A stretch of DNA of 64,000 nt from Naematelia aurantialba (Eukaryota > Basidiomycota > Tremellomycetes > Tremellales > Naemateliaceae), in contig JAKFAO010000002.1 in the NCBI GenBank assembly GCA_021527695.1, forward strand, positions 1 through 64,000, written 5' to 3'. Within the stretch, counting starts at the first letter, position 1, and each line of letters starts with the position of its first letter. The notes beneath the pieces are model-generated. The model worked only from the letters and a program-made list of their open reading frames with translations. It had not been told where the DNA came from and made no database searches. This document shows positions 44,900 through 55,787 of this stretch, piece by piece. A program made the translations under genes and the position numbers.

Positions 44900-46277
44900 T
44901 CACTCACATAGCTCTCGGCCAGTTCGTCGAATGCGCTCTCGCAACCACTCATCCTGGGTGGGTGCGGAACCTCCAGCATCGATACGCTCTTGGAACGAAT
45001 GCTTGCCTTGGGCTTTGACGAGCGGCGAGTCCCAGATAGGATCCAACACCAAGTCTCTGCGCACCCGGGCAAAGTGGATCAGGATGTATCGAATGATGTT
45101 TGATTGATCAGAAGGTGGTCGGATGACGCGGTGACGCGTTGCCTTGAAGACGCCGCCGGTTAAGACTACTCCATGAGCTCTATAGTTACCAAAACTCACA
45201 CTCGAGGGCATCGGCAGTGTTGACAACAACTGAACGATCAGTGCGGGCTGGACAGGCTGCAACGACGTACCAGCTCCTTGAACATGTTTGACCCAGCGCC
45301 ATTCACCGCTTGGTGTTAATATCTGTAGAGCCGAAATCGGTTGCGAGTACAGAAGTGAGATGCTGTTATCTGCCGCAGTCAGTGGAAATTCAGACAGCAC
45401 TTGCACGCTCCCGAAAGCGAGTGACCCGCCCGAACCCTGTGGGCCCAGCCGCAGTGCAGGAAGGCGCCGTTGGACTCACAATCCGTGTGGCCCTTGGACC
45501 AGATGCCATCGGTGGCCTTTTCTTGCTCGTCACTTCGGGGAAAGTAGCCCATATAGCGCTGGCAGGCAGCCCCGATCGCGCCATTGTGGTCATGCAGTCC
45601 CCAAAGATAATCCTCTGGGAGCTCTAGGGCCAGTGAGACAAGCTTCAGGATCCGGTAGACGACATGGTGGTAGGTATGTTCGGCAAACGACTGGATCTCG
45701 GATAAAAGTGGAAGCAGTTCGGGCGGGTGCTGTCCCTCTGGGTTCTCGAATGATGAGGATTCCAGGTTGTAGTGCTGGATGGCTCAGCGCCGCCTACCGC
45801 CGAAACGTATACATACCTCGATGTTGTCCGCGACCCCGCCTTCCTTCTTCCAGATCCCTCGCAGCTTGTATCCTTTGTACGAGCCGCCGTCGAGGTTTGC
45901 CGCGTAGGGAATCTTGTCTTCCTGGGGAATTCCCGTCGTGAGGAACTTGGCGATCGCCAGGTTGCGTCTCAAGGTCTCGTCGCTGACCCCAGTGCCAGTG
46001 ACAAACAGGAAACCGTCGACCGTAAGCGCCTTCTTGGCCGCTTGGACGAGTCGCCCTCGAACATCTTGATCGTCAGAATCGAGGAGCCGCAAGTCAAGTG
46101 TTTCCAGGTCGGCCCAGGGCACTGTGACGTCTTTAGCAGTGTCCCAAGGAGCAATGAATGCAGCTCACGGTCCTGCTTGGTCGAAGGCGGGGCTTCCCAT
46201 TCAGCAATCTTTGCAGGCTTCGCGACGAGAGCCAGGGTGGCTGGCGTCGCAGGGGTGTCAATGGCGATGGGACTCAT
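44900..46277 (-). CDS. Isopenicillin N synthase-like Fe(II)/2-oxoglutarate oxygenase
   Basis: The gene starts at ATG 46277. Exon 1 is followed by V-P-W-A-D-L-E and D-G-F-L-F-V-T-G-T-G-V, the DIOX_N-type start, then Y-K-L-R-G-I-W. The iron ligands are visible as S-K-G-H-T-D (H-x-D), followed after an intron by N-S-I-S-L-L-Y. Later come A-T-R-H-R-V-I-R-P-P, with the distal His and the R-x-S/P-type 2-oxoglutarate-binding Arg. The intron right after H-T-D is 110 bases (45370-45479) and contains hairpin copy 9. The C terminus after 45000 is uncertain. It would oxidise a small molecule; it sits beside hydrolases and an anion permease and is divergent to that permease. Confidence 0.83.
45393..45425 (+). 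repeat. Dispersed hairpin repeat, copy 9 (intronic)
   Basis: ACAGCACTTGCACGCTCCCG then AAAGCGAGTGACCCGCC. It lies inside the 110-base intron that follows the H-x-D codons of the oxygenase gene, antisense to that transcript. Confidence 0.7.
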
Positions 46278-46663
46278 TGTGCTGCGACTGTAGATGCTGT
46301 GATTATAGCTGTAGTTCTCTTTCCTTTTCTATCATCCTCTATCCTGAAGCATGCATGACGCGTGTGATCAACTGAATCGTAGTCACGACTACACACATGG
46401 TGCTACGCGAATGTCGCAACGAGCACATCATCACGGGCAACTCCGACTCTCACAACGTTAGATTGGGCACTCCTCATCCCGCCGACTGCCACGTCTCTCT
46501 CTCTCTCTCTCTGTCGATGGAAACAAAGCTAGTGAAATCACGCCTTGCGCACGACGAGTGATGTGAACAGATCCTGTACCCCAACCTCTGACGAGCATGT
46601 CGAGAGAAAAGAAACTGACAAGACTCTCATCTGACTGGTCTCTGCTGGTACAGCTGCTGGAAG
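46278..46663. promoter_or_regulatory. Divergent region between oxygenase and permease genes, with a CT tract
   Basis: About 385 bases lie between opposite start codons. A (CT)9 run lies at 46494-46512 and may act as a CT-rich promoter element; otherwise nothing is recognised. Confidence 0.4.
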
Positions 46664-48844
46664 ATGACCAATGTTACTGAGCTCTACACGCCAGTCGAGA
46701 CGGATGGTCATGCCAAGAAGACCACGAACCCCTGGTACTACTACCTGTGGGATGCGTTTGGCAAGCCACCAGCTGGTGCGACTGGCAGGATGATTCAATA
46801 GGGCGGCGCTGATAGGCCACTCTAGAGAGGCGTTTAGTCTTGAAGCTCGACGCTTCCATGCTCCTGTTCTCCGTGCTGGGTCTACTCATACGGTACATTG
46901 ATCAAACCAACCTGTCGACGGCGTGTGAGTATAGCATCAGTACAGGGAAGCTGACTGCTTCCAGTCGTCAGTGGTATGAAGTGAGTAGTCCCGAGAGGAC
47001 TGGTCAGTGATTAACGGTACCCAGAGAAGACCTCAACATGTACGGGCTCGAGTACAACTATGCGACTGCGTGTTGGTCCGTGTGAGTTGCTCCAATGACC
47101 TTGTTTGTGACCCTAACGAGTCCAGGGGATATGTCATTGGGCAGGTCCCGGGCAATATACTCTTGAATCGAGTCTCACCGCATTAGTGGGTTGCCGTTTC
47201 CCCGCAGGCGTGCTGCCGCGCTGATTCGATCCAGCATCATATTCGCTCTCGAGTTTGGTTGGAGTCTCTGCACGCTTGGGACGACATGGGTCAAGAACTG
47301 GCATCAGCTGGTACGACAGGCGGCTCGGTGTGGCTAATATAGCAAAGTGTGCGATCCGGTTCTTGGTCGGCTTGTTCGAGTCGGCCTACTATCCTGGAAT
47401 GCGTGAGTCTGCTCCATTCGGAACGTACTGAGCGCCCAGTCTTCCTCATCGGTTCGTGGTACACGAAGGATGAGTTGGGCAAACGGTCCAACATTTTCCA
47501 AGCAGCAACCGCAGGCGGTACTTTGATATCCGGTGTCATGCAAGCTGGGGTCTACAAGACCCTCAATGGAGTGCTTGGGCGACCGGGGTGGAGGTGGATC
47601 TTTGCGATTGACGCGATCATTTCGTTGCCACTGGCGACGTGCGCCTTCTTCCTCATTCCTGACTTGCCGTTTGATATTCGACCCAACCGGATGTTCAGCC
47701 AGGAGGATATCGACCTCGGCCGGTCGCGGATGACGGCGGCCAAGCGTGAAGGGCCCTCCAAGAGCGGCCTGGGAAAGAAATCGTTGCTGCATGTCATCTC
47801 GACATGGCACATCTATGTCTTCACAGCTGTGTACAGCTTGTACATCTTTGCACAGAGTTTGTCGTGTTTAAATCTCTTCAATTTTTTCCTCTTGATGTTG
47901 ATGGAGTACCAGATCCGCAGCAGTCCATGGCGTTCTGGTTGAAATATTCCGAAGATCCCGAGTACACGGTTCCGCAAATCAACTAGTGAGCACTGATAAG
48001 TTGACATGCTTCTTGCAGCTAACCCGTCAGCTATCCCTGTGGGATCTGGTCTACGCAGATTGTATCGGCTCTGGGTTTCGCTTGGATCAGTGACACCCTG
48101 CTTGGCGGGAGACGTTGGCCGCCATTGGTCCTGGTGGCTGTGAGTGGCAAACGTCTCTGATGGTAGACCGCTGATGACCTACCAGGTATGGCACTGTATC
48201 GATTGTGCTCTACTGGCATCGCTTCCGGTGTATTCCCCCAATCGAGTCACCCGATGGGTGCGTCGTTCCATCGCTATCGCTTCCCAACTCATTGACTTCC
48301 GCAGGTCCTGTATTATCTGTCAGGAATCGTCAACTGTACCCCTGGACTGCTGTATGCCTGTGAGTCTTAACACTGAAACACCTTTGCTCAACGCTGCAGG
48401 GTGCAGTGAGATCATAGGCGAGTCATCGGAAAAGAGGGGAATAGTCATGGGAACGTTTAATTCCATCGCATGTACGTCAGCTTCATGTGCATCATCCACA
48501 TACAAGCAGCTTACAAGTGATAAGTCTCGTTCAACGCTTGGCTACCCAGTGAGTTGCGGGTCTCGAAGTTTCTTATCTCACCTGAAAACCCAGTTCTCTT
48601 GTTCAAGCAGACGGAACAGCCAGTGGTATACAAAGGGACGGTTGCGGCTGCCGTCGCCAGCGCGCTGCAAGCACTTGGCATCGTAGCCATTCTCTCCTTG
48701 TCAACTCGCGATCTGAGACGAAAGCAGACCTTACCTTCCTCGGTACCACCAGTGATCGAGTCAGATGGAACCGGTCCAGAAGGAAAGGAAAAAGGTGACA
48801 TACTTGATGTTACTTTCCAGAGGACTGCTATCTTGAGTGCATAA
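46664..48844 (+). CDS. MFS anion:cation symporter, allantoate/nicotinate permease (DAL5) family
   Basis: Many exons start at ATG 46664. Readable parts include L-L-I-R-Y-I-D-Q-T-N-L-S-T-A, D-L-N-M-Y-G-L-E-Y-N-Y, V-G-Y-V-I-G-Q-V-P-G-N-I-L-L-N-R and R-F-L-V-G-L-F-E-S-A-Y-Y-P-G. Later parts are S-W-Y-T-K-D-E-L-G-K-R and R-P-G-W-R-W-I-F-A-I-D, then Y-T-V-P-Q-I-N-Y-Y-P and E-I-I-G-E-S-S-E-K-R-G. All are standard DAL5/TNA1-type signatures. Twelve membrane spans are expected. Such carriers import allantoate, nicotinate, pantothenate or other carboxylates. The context of a 2-oxoglutarate oxygenase, FAH-hydrolase and amidohydrolase fits uptake of an organic acid that is then broken down. A few joins between 47840 and 48560 remain unresolved. 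Confidence 0.85.
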
Positions 48845-48910
48845 CCTACCGACAGCAGGAGACTACTTGGAGCAAGGAAATGCATGCAGTCTAGAGCAAA
48901 ATTCATTCAT

Positions 48911-49141
48911 CTAAACAGGTACGTGCCACTTGAATGTCCAAAGTAAAACTGTACATGTACATATATGGTGGAAGGCGACTTTGGACGCTGACATCTGTGA
49001 CCTCCGCGTGGTGGTTTTGCCATGGTGGATCTTGCGACCCATTGTAATGACCTTGGCCTTGACACGGACGTTCCGGGCAGTGACCGTTTGCCTGCAGTCC
49101 AGGGTCTTATGCCCTGGGCGGCCGCAAATGTAACTATTCAT
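48911..49141 (-). pseudogene. Zinc-knuckle-like remnant (retroelement gag?)
   Basis: The frame starts with I-C-G-R-P-G-H-K-T-L-D-C-R, which matches C-x4-H-x4-C of a retroviral-type zinc knuckle but lacks the first Cys of C-x2-C. The rest is unremarkable. It lies close to an LTR-like remnant at 49569-49876, though on the opposite strand. I treat it as probable debris. Confidence 0.3.
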
Positions 49142-49568
49142 TTTAGCATCTGCATGCTCGGCGTCGTTGGCTGAGGCGTCGTGAAATAGGGATCCGGGTC
49201 CAGTCGTGGTCTCGCCTGGGGGCGCAGACCGAACTCCGTCTATCTACAGATGTTGTAGATGATGCCAAAGCCCGATTCTGTCCTTTGGGGAGACCTTCCT
49301 GGACGCGCGCGGAGGGTGGCGGCTGGACTGCCGGGGGCTGGGGAGTGCCGGGTTGCCGTCGAGGCTGCGGGCACGCACCGCGAGAAGATACAATGCCATG
49401 GGGATGAGATCTATGGACTTCTGCAGCATGGTGACGATGATGGTGTGGATGAGTGAACGAGGGGATGAGTTCGAGTGAACACGCGTTTAAGTAGCACAAC
49501 GCGAGCATCCCCAAAGAAACGGATGTCCTTTCAGCATGGGATTTCCCGACGGGGTACCGTTTCATATT

Positions 49569-49876
49569 TGTCACATCCAGCAGGCCACGCAGATCACTGT
49601 GCGTCATTGTGTGCCTTGACATTAGATCCTTTCCCGGTCCAGCCTACGAGGCAGCCGTCAGCGCAGCGCCACCTCGCCCGCCCCTCCAGGCCAACTGACA
49701 AGCCCAAGTCCACGTTCTCTCAAGTTCCAAGTCCACATCAGCCAAGTTCAGATTCCGTTTCCCTTTCAAGTTCACGTCCCCAGTCTCGGCGAGATCTTGA
49801 CAATCTCGCCAAGTTCAAGTCCAAGTCGTTGTGCAACGGGCTCAAGTCACCGACGTTGGAGCGGAGCATCGTGACA
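49569..49876 (+). mobile_element. LTR-like remnant related to the telomeric one
   Basis: The segment starts TGTCAC and ends GTGACA, a perfect 6-base terminal inverted repeat. Its last ~60 bases resemble 2222-2283 (shared GTCGTTGTGCA, CGGAGCATCGTGACA). The interior is made of AAGTCCA/AAGTTCA-like short repeats, as is the telomeric copy. No target duplication is visible, and no coding part follows, so it is a solo or truncated LTR. It marks the border between accessory genes and the conserved block that starts with ATG12. The flanks 49142-49568 and 49877-50245 hold no gene I can support. Confidence 0.5.
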
Positions 49877-50245
49877 CCCTTCTAGAGACGTTTCTAAAGC
49901 GGAACTATAAGGACTGTATCTAGAGACAAATGCTGGCAGGCGAGAAGTTCATGTTCGCCCGGAGGAGCAAGCAACACTGGATGCGAACGGTCTTCCACGA
50001 CCCGGCCGTGTTCGGCGGCCTGCCTTGTGGCTACGGTTTTGCTTTGGGCCTGCTTCCCGACGCCCGGATTTTAACAATTTGGGGGCGCCTGTCGCCCCCC
50101 CTCCGTTTCCCCCCTCTTCTTTGGGAGGAAGCAGTCCCTGTACATGCAGTCCCTCCCAGCCAAGCCTCGAACGACGACACCCGAGACGGTGCCTACTAAT
50201 CCTCGACACCTCCTCCCTCCCACGCACCTCCCTCCCTCCTACTAG

Positions 50246-51127
50246 TCATCCCCAGGCCTGTGTGTTGCTATGGGCATTGCGTCAGCTTTCACCAGCTGAT
50301 CGAGGCGGTCAGGAGGAGATCGATCAGAGACAAGCCTCGCTAGACGATCGTCTCACTCACCTGTAGTTGACGATTAGATGACCCTCTGTGCCGAAACACT
50401 GTGCAAGCGTCAGTCTGGGATAATAAGGGGTGGTTGAGAGTCTGAGAATGCCCCTAGTTCTCCGCGATGATTCACCAGCGCATGGTGAGGAGTCTGGAGG
50501 GTGAGGTGGACGATGAGCATTTACCTTGTATAGGTTGCCCACAGTGTCGTCGGGAGCAGGTGCAAAGGCCGCGTTGATATAGGTAAACTATGGCGCGTGA
50601 GCGTATTGTTGTCTGTATATGCCAATGGGCTTACGAGTGGGTCGCCTGGCTTGAGACCCAGCTGTGCCCGCAGAAACACGATGACGGCTTGGAACTTGTT
50701 GCCTGATGTGACTTTGAAGACGTTTGTTTTCATGATGGGAGCGGACCCGATGGACTTGAACCGCACGACGACTGAATGGAGCTCCGTCAGTGTTACTCGC
50801 AGCGTGCGTGCCGTAAAACGTCAACGGTACGAGGATGACGGGAGAGAGTAGGCGGAGACTCGCGCAGACAAGAGAGGACGGACACCAACCTTTCGATGCA
50901 TCTTTGACTTTGTAATGCTCGAGTGCTTCGCGCGCTGACGGCTTGAGGATCTGGGAGGCTGCAAGTTGTGATCCTACTTTGGATGAGCATGTGCCAAGAC
51001 GGTCCGAGCAGGTCAGCTCACCTACAGGGTCAGCAAGCGACTGGAAAGGAAGGGTAGGAAACTCACCTGATGGTGCATTGTGTAGCGGGGGCGAGAGGAG
51101 GTCGGGTATTGGGGCGGCAGTGGACAT
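50246..51127 (-). CDS. ATG12: Ubiquitin-like autophagy protein Atg12
   Basis: Exon 1 starts at ATG 51127. Later exons give [11 protein letters not shown] and then the ubiquitin fold [14 protein letters not shown]. The fold continues F-K-V-T-S-G-N-K-F and [16 protein letters not shown], ending L-I-V-N-Y. A 93-base intron (50268-50360) and a last exon of 22 bases (50246-50267) complete S-N-T-Q-A-W-G and TGA. The terminal Gly is the residue that Atg7/Atg10 join to Atg5, so this tiny exon is essential for function. The protein acts in the Atg12-Atg5-Atg16 complex that lipidates Atg8. It is divergent to the next gene, with 163 bases between start codons. Confidence 0.93.
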
Positions 51128-51290
51128 GCTGCGGCCGTCTTGGGCGCTGATGCGCTGGATGGACTGCACACCGAGGCGACAGCAAAGTGTGGATGTAGTA
51201 CGGACGAGGGAACAAGTGTCAGACGCGCGGTCGGTGTGTCGGTGTCGACATAGCCGGCGGTTTCTCTTCCTTGATCTTTGCTATCCCACC

Positions 51291-52166
51291 ATGTCAGATC
51301 CAGAATCGCCTGATCCCAAAGAGGTGACCGCGAATCCCCTGTTCGGCGCGAGCCCCAGCACCGACGATGCCGGTTCTCCTCTGGAGCATCCGGCCCCTCA
51401 GCCACCTCCAGCCCCTCGGCAGCCGACTCGACCTGCATTTCTTCCGCCCTCTGCCATCCACCCCAGTCCTCTGCGGTCGTCCCTGCTCAGCTATTTCCGT
51501 CGGGCGAGCTACCTCTTCTCCATCGTCCTAGGCGTATCAGCCTCCATCGCGCTCTTCTGGTCGGCTTTCCTCCTTCCTCTCCTGCACGCCAGCTTCTCCG
51601 CCAGACGAGTCATCGTCGAACAGCAGCTCGAGCGCTTCACCTCTCTCGCGACGCGTCTCAGACAAGTCCGATCCCTCAGCCTGCCCAAACACGAGGTCGA
51701 AGAGCGCAACTCGCTTGACACCCCCTCTAGGGCCTCGGCGTCCACGTCGTCGCACCTCGTGGAAGACTCCCCCGACGATCCATCCTCTTGGTTAACAAAG
51801 CCTGCATCGGGCTCCGGTTTGACACCAGACATATCGCAACTCAAGATCCCGCTCAAGTCCCTGGCCTCGGCGCTCGACAGCACATCGACCACCCGTACCT
51901 CGGTCCTCACTTCGCTCGAGTCATACACATCCCAGCTCCACCGGGACATCTACCTCCGCAATCCGGCTACCGGCGCCTCCCGCATGCCCGTGGGACTCGG
52001 AACGCTATCCAGCAACCTCAATCGAGAAGCGGGCGCATCAGCCAGCTCTTTGAGCGGCACGCTCAGCGATACAGATGCTCGGAGTGCAGAGTGGGACGCA
52101 GTGCGCAGGGAAGTCAGAGCTATGAAGGGGTTGCTGCTCGGCCGGAGACACTTTACGCCAACTTGA
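51291..52166 (+). CDS. Hypothetical protein with one membrane segment and helical C-terminal half
   Basis: Single exon, 291 residues from ATG 51291. The first ~60 residues are Pro-rich and unstructured. A hydrophobic segment (about 81-105, V-L-G-V-S-A-S-I-A-L-F-W) looks like one membrane span. A basic, Gln/Leu-rich helix (Q-Q-L-E-R-F-T-S-L-A-T-R) and a Ser-rich linker follow, and the C terminus is helical. The layout recalls peroxisomal docking proteins of the Pex14/Pex17 type, but no motif proves that. No family recognised. Divergent to ATG12. Confidence 0.75.
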   Translation: MSDPESPDPKEVTANPLFGASPSTDDAGSPLEHPAPQPPPAPRQPTRPAFLPPSAIHPSPLRSSLLSYFRRASYLFSIVLGVSASIALFWSAFLLPLLHASFSARRVIVEQQLERFTSLATRLRQVRSLSLPKHEVEERNSLDTPSRASASTSSHLVEDSPDDPSSWLTKPASGSGLTPDISQLKIPLKSLASALDSTSTTRTSVLTSLESYTSQLHRDIYLRNPATGASRMPVGLGTLSSNLNREAGASASSLSGTLSDTDARSAEWDAVRREVRAMKGLLLGRRHFTPT

Positions 52167-52338
52167 TGCTGCACGCTGGCACTTGTGGAGCGACGATACC
52201 TTCCCACCATGCATGTTGTTGCTTTCAGACTGGTGCACATGTTATGAATGTTGATCCTCCTGTGCTCCGCACTACCCACTCGCCAGACTCATGCCTGATC
52301 ACGACCCTTCTGCAAGGCTATCCGCCAGCTGATGAAAA

Positions 52339-55300
52339 TCAGTCTTGGCACGCGGGGAAACGTACCATCTTGGCAAACTCATCCTCGTCCTCATCCTCGC
52401 CCTCGTCGTCGTCCACAGCAGAAACCTTCGCATCATCCGCCTCCTCGGTGGCCCCTCCAACCCGCTGCGATTCTTCCGCTTGACCCTTCTCGACCTGTGC
52501 TAGCGACTCTGTGATCTTCCCTTTGCCCCTGTACACCAAACGATTCGCCTCGGGCACAAAGTCATCGACACCAGGCGGCTCCAACAGCAGCGGCTTCCGC
52601 TTTTTCTTCTCAGGATATCCCGAACGTCTACGTGCATCAGCACTTGGTCCCATCGTACCAAGCTCACTGTTCAGGCGACGGATCCTTGAAGCTTTCCAGA
52701 GGTAAGCTCTCTTCATCAGCGTATCGCACGCGCTTCTTGCTTGGCGTCCCAGGCATCGATGAAGGGCTTCCCTCCCTATACGGTATCAGCCTATCACGAA
52801 TGGGAGCGCCGAGCCCCGACTTGCCTCGAATCGATACTACGGGTATCCTCCGAATAATCGACATCACTGCTTCCCGCCAGGAAGTCTCCGAGCTCCCTGT
52901 CCGCCTCGTCATCCCATCCAAACTCGCCAAGCTCTGGATCCTCGCCTTCACCCGCGTTCAGATCCTCCACTGCACCGACCGTATCGCCCACGTCTGGATC
53001 GGGCGTGGGCTCAGCAGTTTCAGACGGCGAGCGAAAAGTCGGCATTGCCAAGTGATCGCTCTCTCTCTGCCTCTTCCAAAGAGACACTGAACGAAAAAAC
53101 CAATCCGGCCAGACGACAAAGCAATTCGGCGTGCGGCTTGCCCGGACTGCCTTTTCGGTTGCATTGTGCGCGGTGACGAGGTGAGTCGTCGATGGCGTGA
53201 TATCAATTTGAGGTATTGCGCCGAACGCTTCTGCCATCGCCCACATGTCCGACCTAACATATGTCAAATTAAACACGCGTCAACACCTACCCTTCAGGCT
53301 TGATGTGCTTCGGAATGAGGCCTGAGAATACGATATAGGTGCCAGCCAAAACTTGCTCTTTGATCTCGGGCACAAGCATCTGAGCTCGCATATCAGTTGG
53401 GCACGTACTGGCGGAAGCCCGACGTACCTCTACATCACACCTAAGTGGGAGTTTATCCTCAATGTTACGATCCCGACGAAGGTCATAGGCGTCATAGAAG
53501 TTTGTGTGAACTGTGCTCAGAATCTACGACGATCAGCAACACTCGTTCAACATCGGAGCAACCGACCTCCGCCACGCGCTCGAGCTCGTCATCGTGTGGG
53601 TTCAGGAGGGGCTTCCTTGTTTTGGGTGGCGAGCCGGGCGGCGTGGCAGATCTCGATTCCTCTTCGCCTTCGACCGTAACGCTTGGATCTGCATTCTCGG
53701 TTCCAACCGCATCCTCAGGCACTCCAGTAACTTCCTCCTGCTCGAGCTGTTGCTGCATTTTTGCCAACGGGCGGGTCTCGCTGAGCGCGTCCAGCATTTT
53801 TGATTGGGCAAGCAGTCCTTCGGCAGAAGAGCTGCTGAGCGGTGGCGTCATCGGCGCAGGGGTGGATACGTCTGAAAAGCCACCGCTTGGTGACGCCGGT
53901 GTAAGCCCCGGCGCAGATAGGGGTGTCGATGGCGTTGGAGGAAGAAAGGTACCGTTGATATCACCGATACCAACAAAGAAGTCATCTGCACCTAATCAGA
54001 CAGAATACAACTGGCGTGGTCTCGTGACGTACATGGGATCACCTTGACGAGATTCGGACAATCACCCCAGACATCAGATCTGTCGTCAATGACAACGACC
54101 ATGCTCTGGTCGGTGGGAAACAGTCTCTTGAGCGACTTGGAGCTGAAACCTGGAGTCTATCAGAAACCAGCGTTGTGAACTCTGTCAGACCAGTCACTCA
54201 CTGCCTGACTCGTCTCGACTCAAGATCCTCCCTCCGAAGAACACACCCTCCGGGTCGACGATGTTGACAATGGCATCCGCATAGGTCCGCGTGCCCATAG
54301 TATAGACGTGCATCTCGTATAATGCAGACATTGTTTCCATGAATGCCTTGAGTCCTGGTCTGACGACGATCAGCGGCCCATGCCATTGTCGATCAAGTAC
54401 TGCAGCTCACCGAGGTTTGGTGTAATACCACCGATCCGACCCGGGATGTGCTTTATTGACTGCATTCCCCGGGATGGACTGATAGCCCGGTGGCAGGTCG
54501 TCAGGAAGCTGAAACTTTGCAACATCCCTCAGCGCCTCGGCGTTTGGATTGGGAGGTCGGCTTGGCCTTCGCGGTGGTGGTGACGACGGTGGTGTGGTGC
54601 TCTCGTGTGGCGTGGTGCTCTCATGGGGTGTGGTCTCATCATCGGCCGGTGACTGCTCAGCTCGTTGATCCTCTTCGACCTCTGCCATCCATTCGCCAAC
54701 TGTAGGGTCCACCGTAGTGTGTATGATGGTCTGGTCGAGGTCGACGATAAGGGAGAGCTTGCGGCTAGCAAGCAAGGTATCGCGAGTCTGGTTTTCCAGC
54801 CGCTGTGCTTCCTGCAAGGACATCAGATGTACGTTCTCTCCATAGAACACGCTCACAAGGGTGGATACCGTCACGCCAGTCGCATCGTGTGACATCTCGT
54901 GACCACCAGAATGCCGCGACGGTCCTGCTTGGCTGGGAGTTTCTGCGGGTCGCGAGAGGTAGTCGTCCCTGTCCTATTATCAGCTTTGCGTCCAGCCCTA
55001 GCCGCAACGGCCCACTCTGTCAGGTCGCTTCCACAGATTCCGCACATGCCGTGCAACTGAACAGGATGACTACAGGGTTGTTGAATGGTGATCAGGGGTC
55101 GGCTGCGACCTGTCAGCTTGACCGATAGACCTATGTGTATGGACAATATCTTGGAGACTCACCTAGCGTGTCGCCTCTCGACCACCGTGCCAGCTGCAAT
55201 ATCCCCGTCCCAGCCTTCCACCTCGCCTACAATGGGGCTCTCGTACACTCCAACTAGATCCCATTCTTCGACCTCGTCGCCGTCCTCCCGAGTCCCCGTC

Positions 55301-55455
55301 GTGAGTGCTCGACGCGCCGCGTCAGAGGTGAACGCATATTCGAGCAGTGGGGAGCCCCGATGCACCGCATGTCCTGTATGTGCTATAAGGCGAATGATCT
55401 TGATTGGAAACGGGAGCGTGGTCGGCAAGGTGAGTGGGGTCGGAGGTTCGGACAT
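52339..55455 (-). CDS. FCP1: RNA polymerase II CTD phosphatase Fcp1
   Basis: The start is ATG 55455. The N-terminal lipoyl-like block (P-I-K-I-I-R-L, H-R-G-S-P-L-L-E-Y, P-I-V-G-E-V) is followed by a zinc-binding C-S-H-P...M-C-G-I-C-G. Then comes the catalytic FCPH domain with L-I-V-D-L-D-Q-T-I-I-H (DxDxT nucleophile and acid), V-R-P-G-L-K-A-F and D-R-S-D-V-W-G. A BRCT domain (Y-I-V-F-S-G-L-I-P...T-H-L-V-T) and acidic tails complete the known Fcp1 order. It removes phosphates from the heptad repeats of Rpb1 to recycle polymerase II. There are many short introns. A large Glu-rich insertion splits the FCPH domain after the DLDQT motif, as in other Fcp1 proteins. The end (stop 52339) is acidic, E-D-E-D-E-D-E-F, as expected. 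Confidence 0.92.
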
Positions 55456-55787
55456 CCCACGATGACTGACATTCGGCTCGACGCGAGATTGCACAGGGAG
55501 ATGCTTTCAGCCAGACGGTGCAGCCTCAAGACAGTAGGGTAGTGGGCTGGATGTGGGACAAAATGCAGACTGCTGGACGATTGAGACACGGCAAGAAACA
55601 GACAGAATGAGCAGAGAGTCGGAAGACCAACCTCCACAATTGTCAAACAAAGATCCGTTTGCATATCCGGATGTTTTATAGCAGGAGCTGCAGGTTCAGA
55701 AGGCCCGATGCCCTCATCAACGGCTTCGTATCATCGACAGTCTGCAGGACGTCTAGATGCTGGATGCTGAATGCTGTATACTGCTGA

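Noticed and set aside
7000..48844. Secondary-metabolite gene cluster
   Set aside because: No polyketide synthase, NRPS, terpene synthase or prenyltransferase backbone gene is present; the enzymes are catabolic types.
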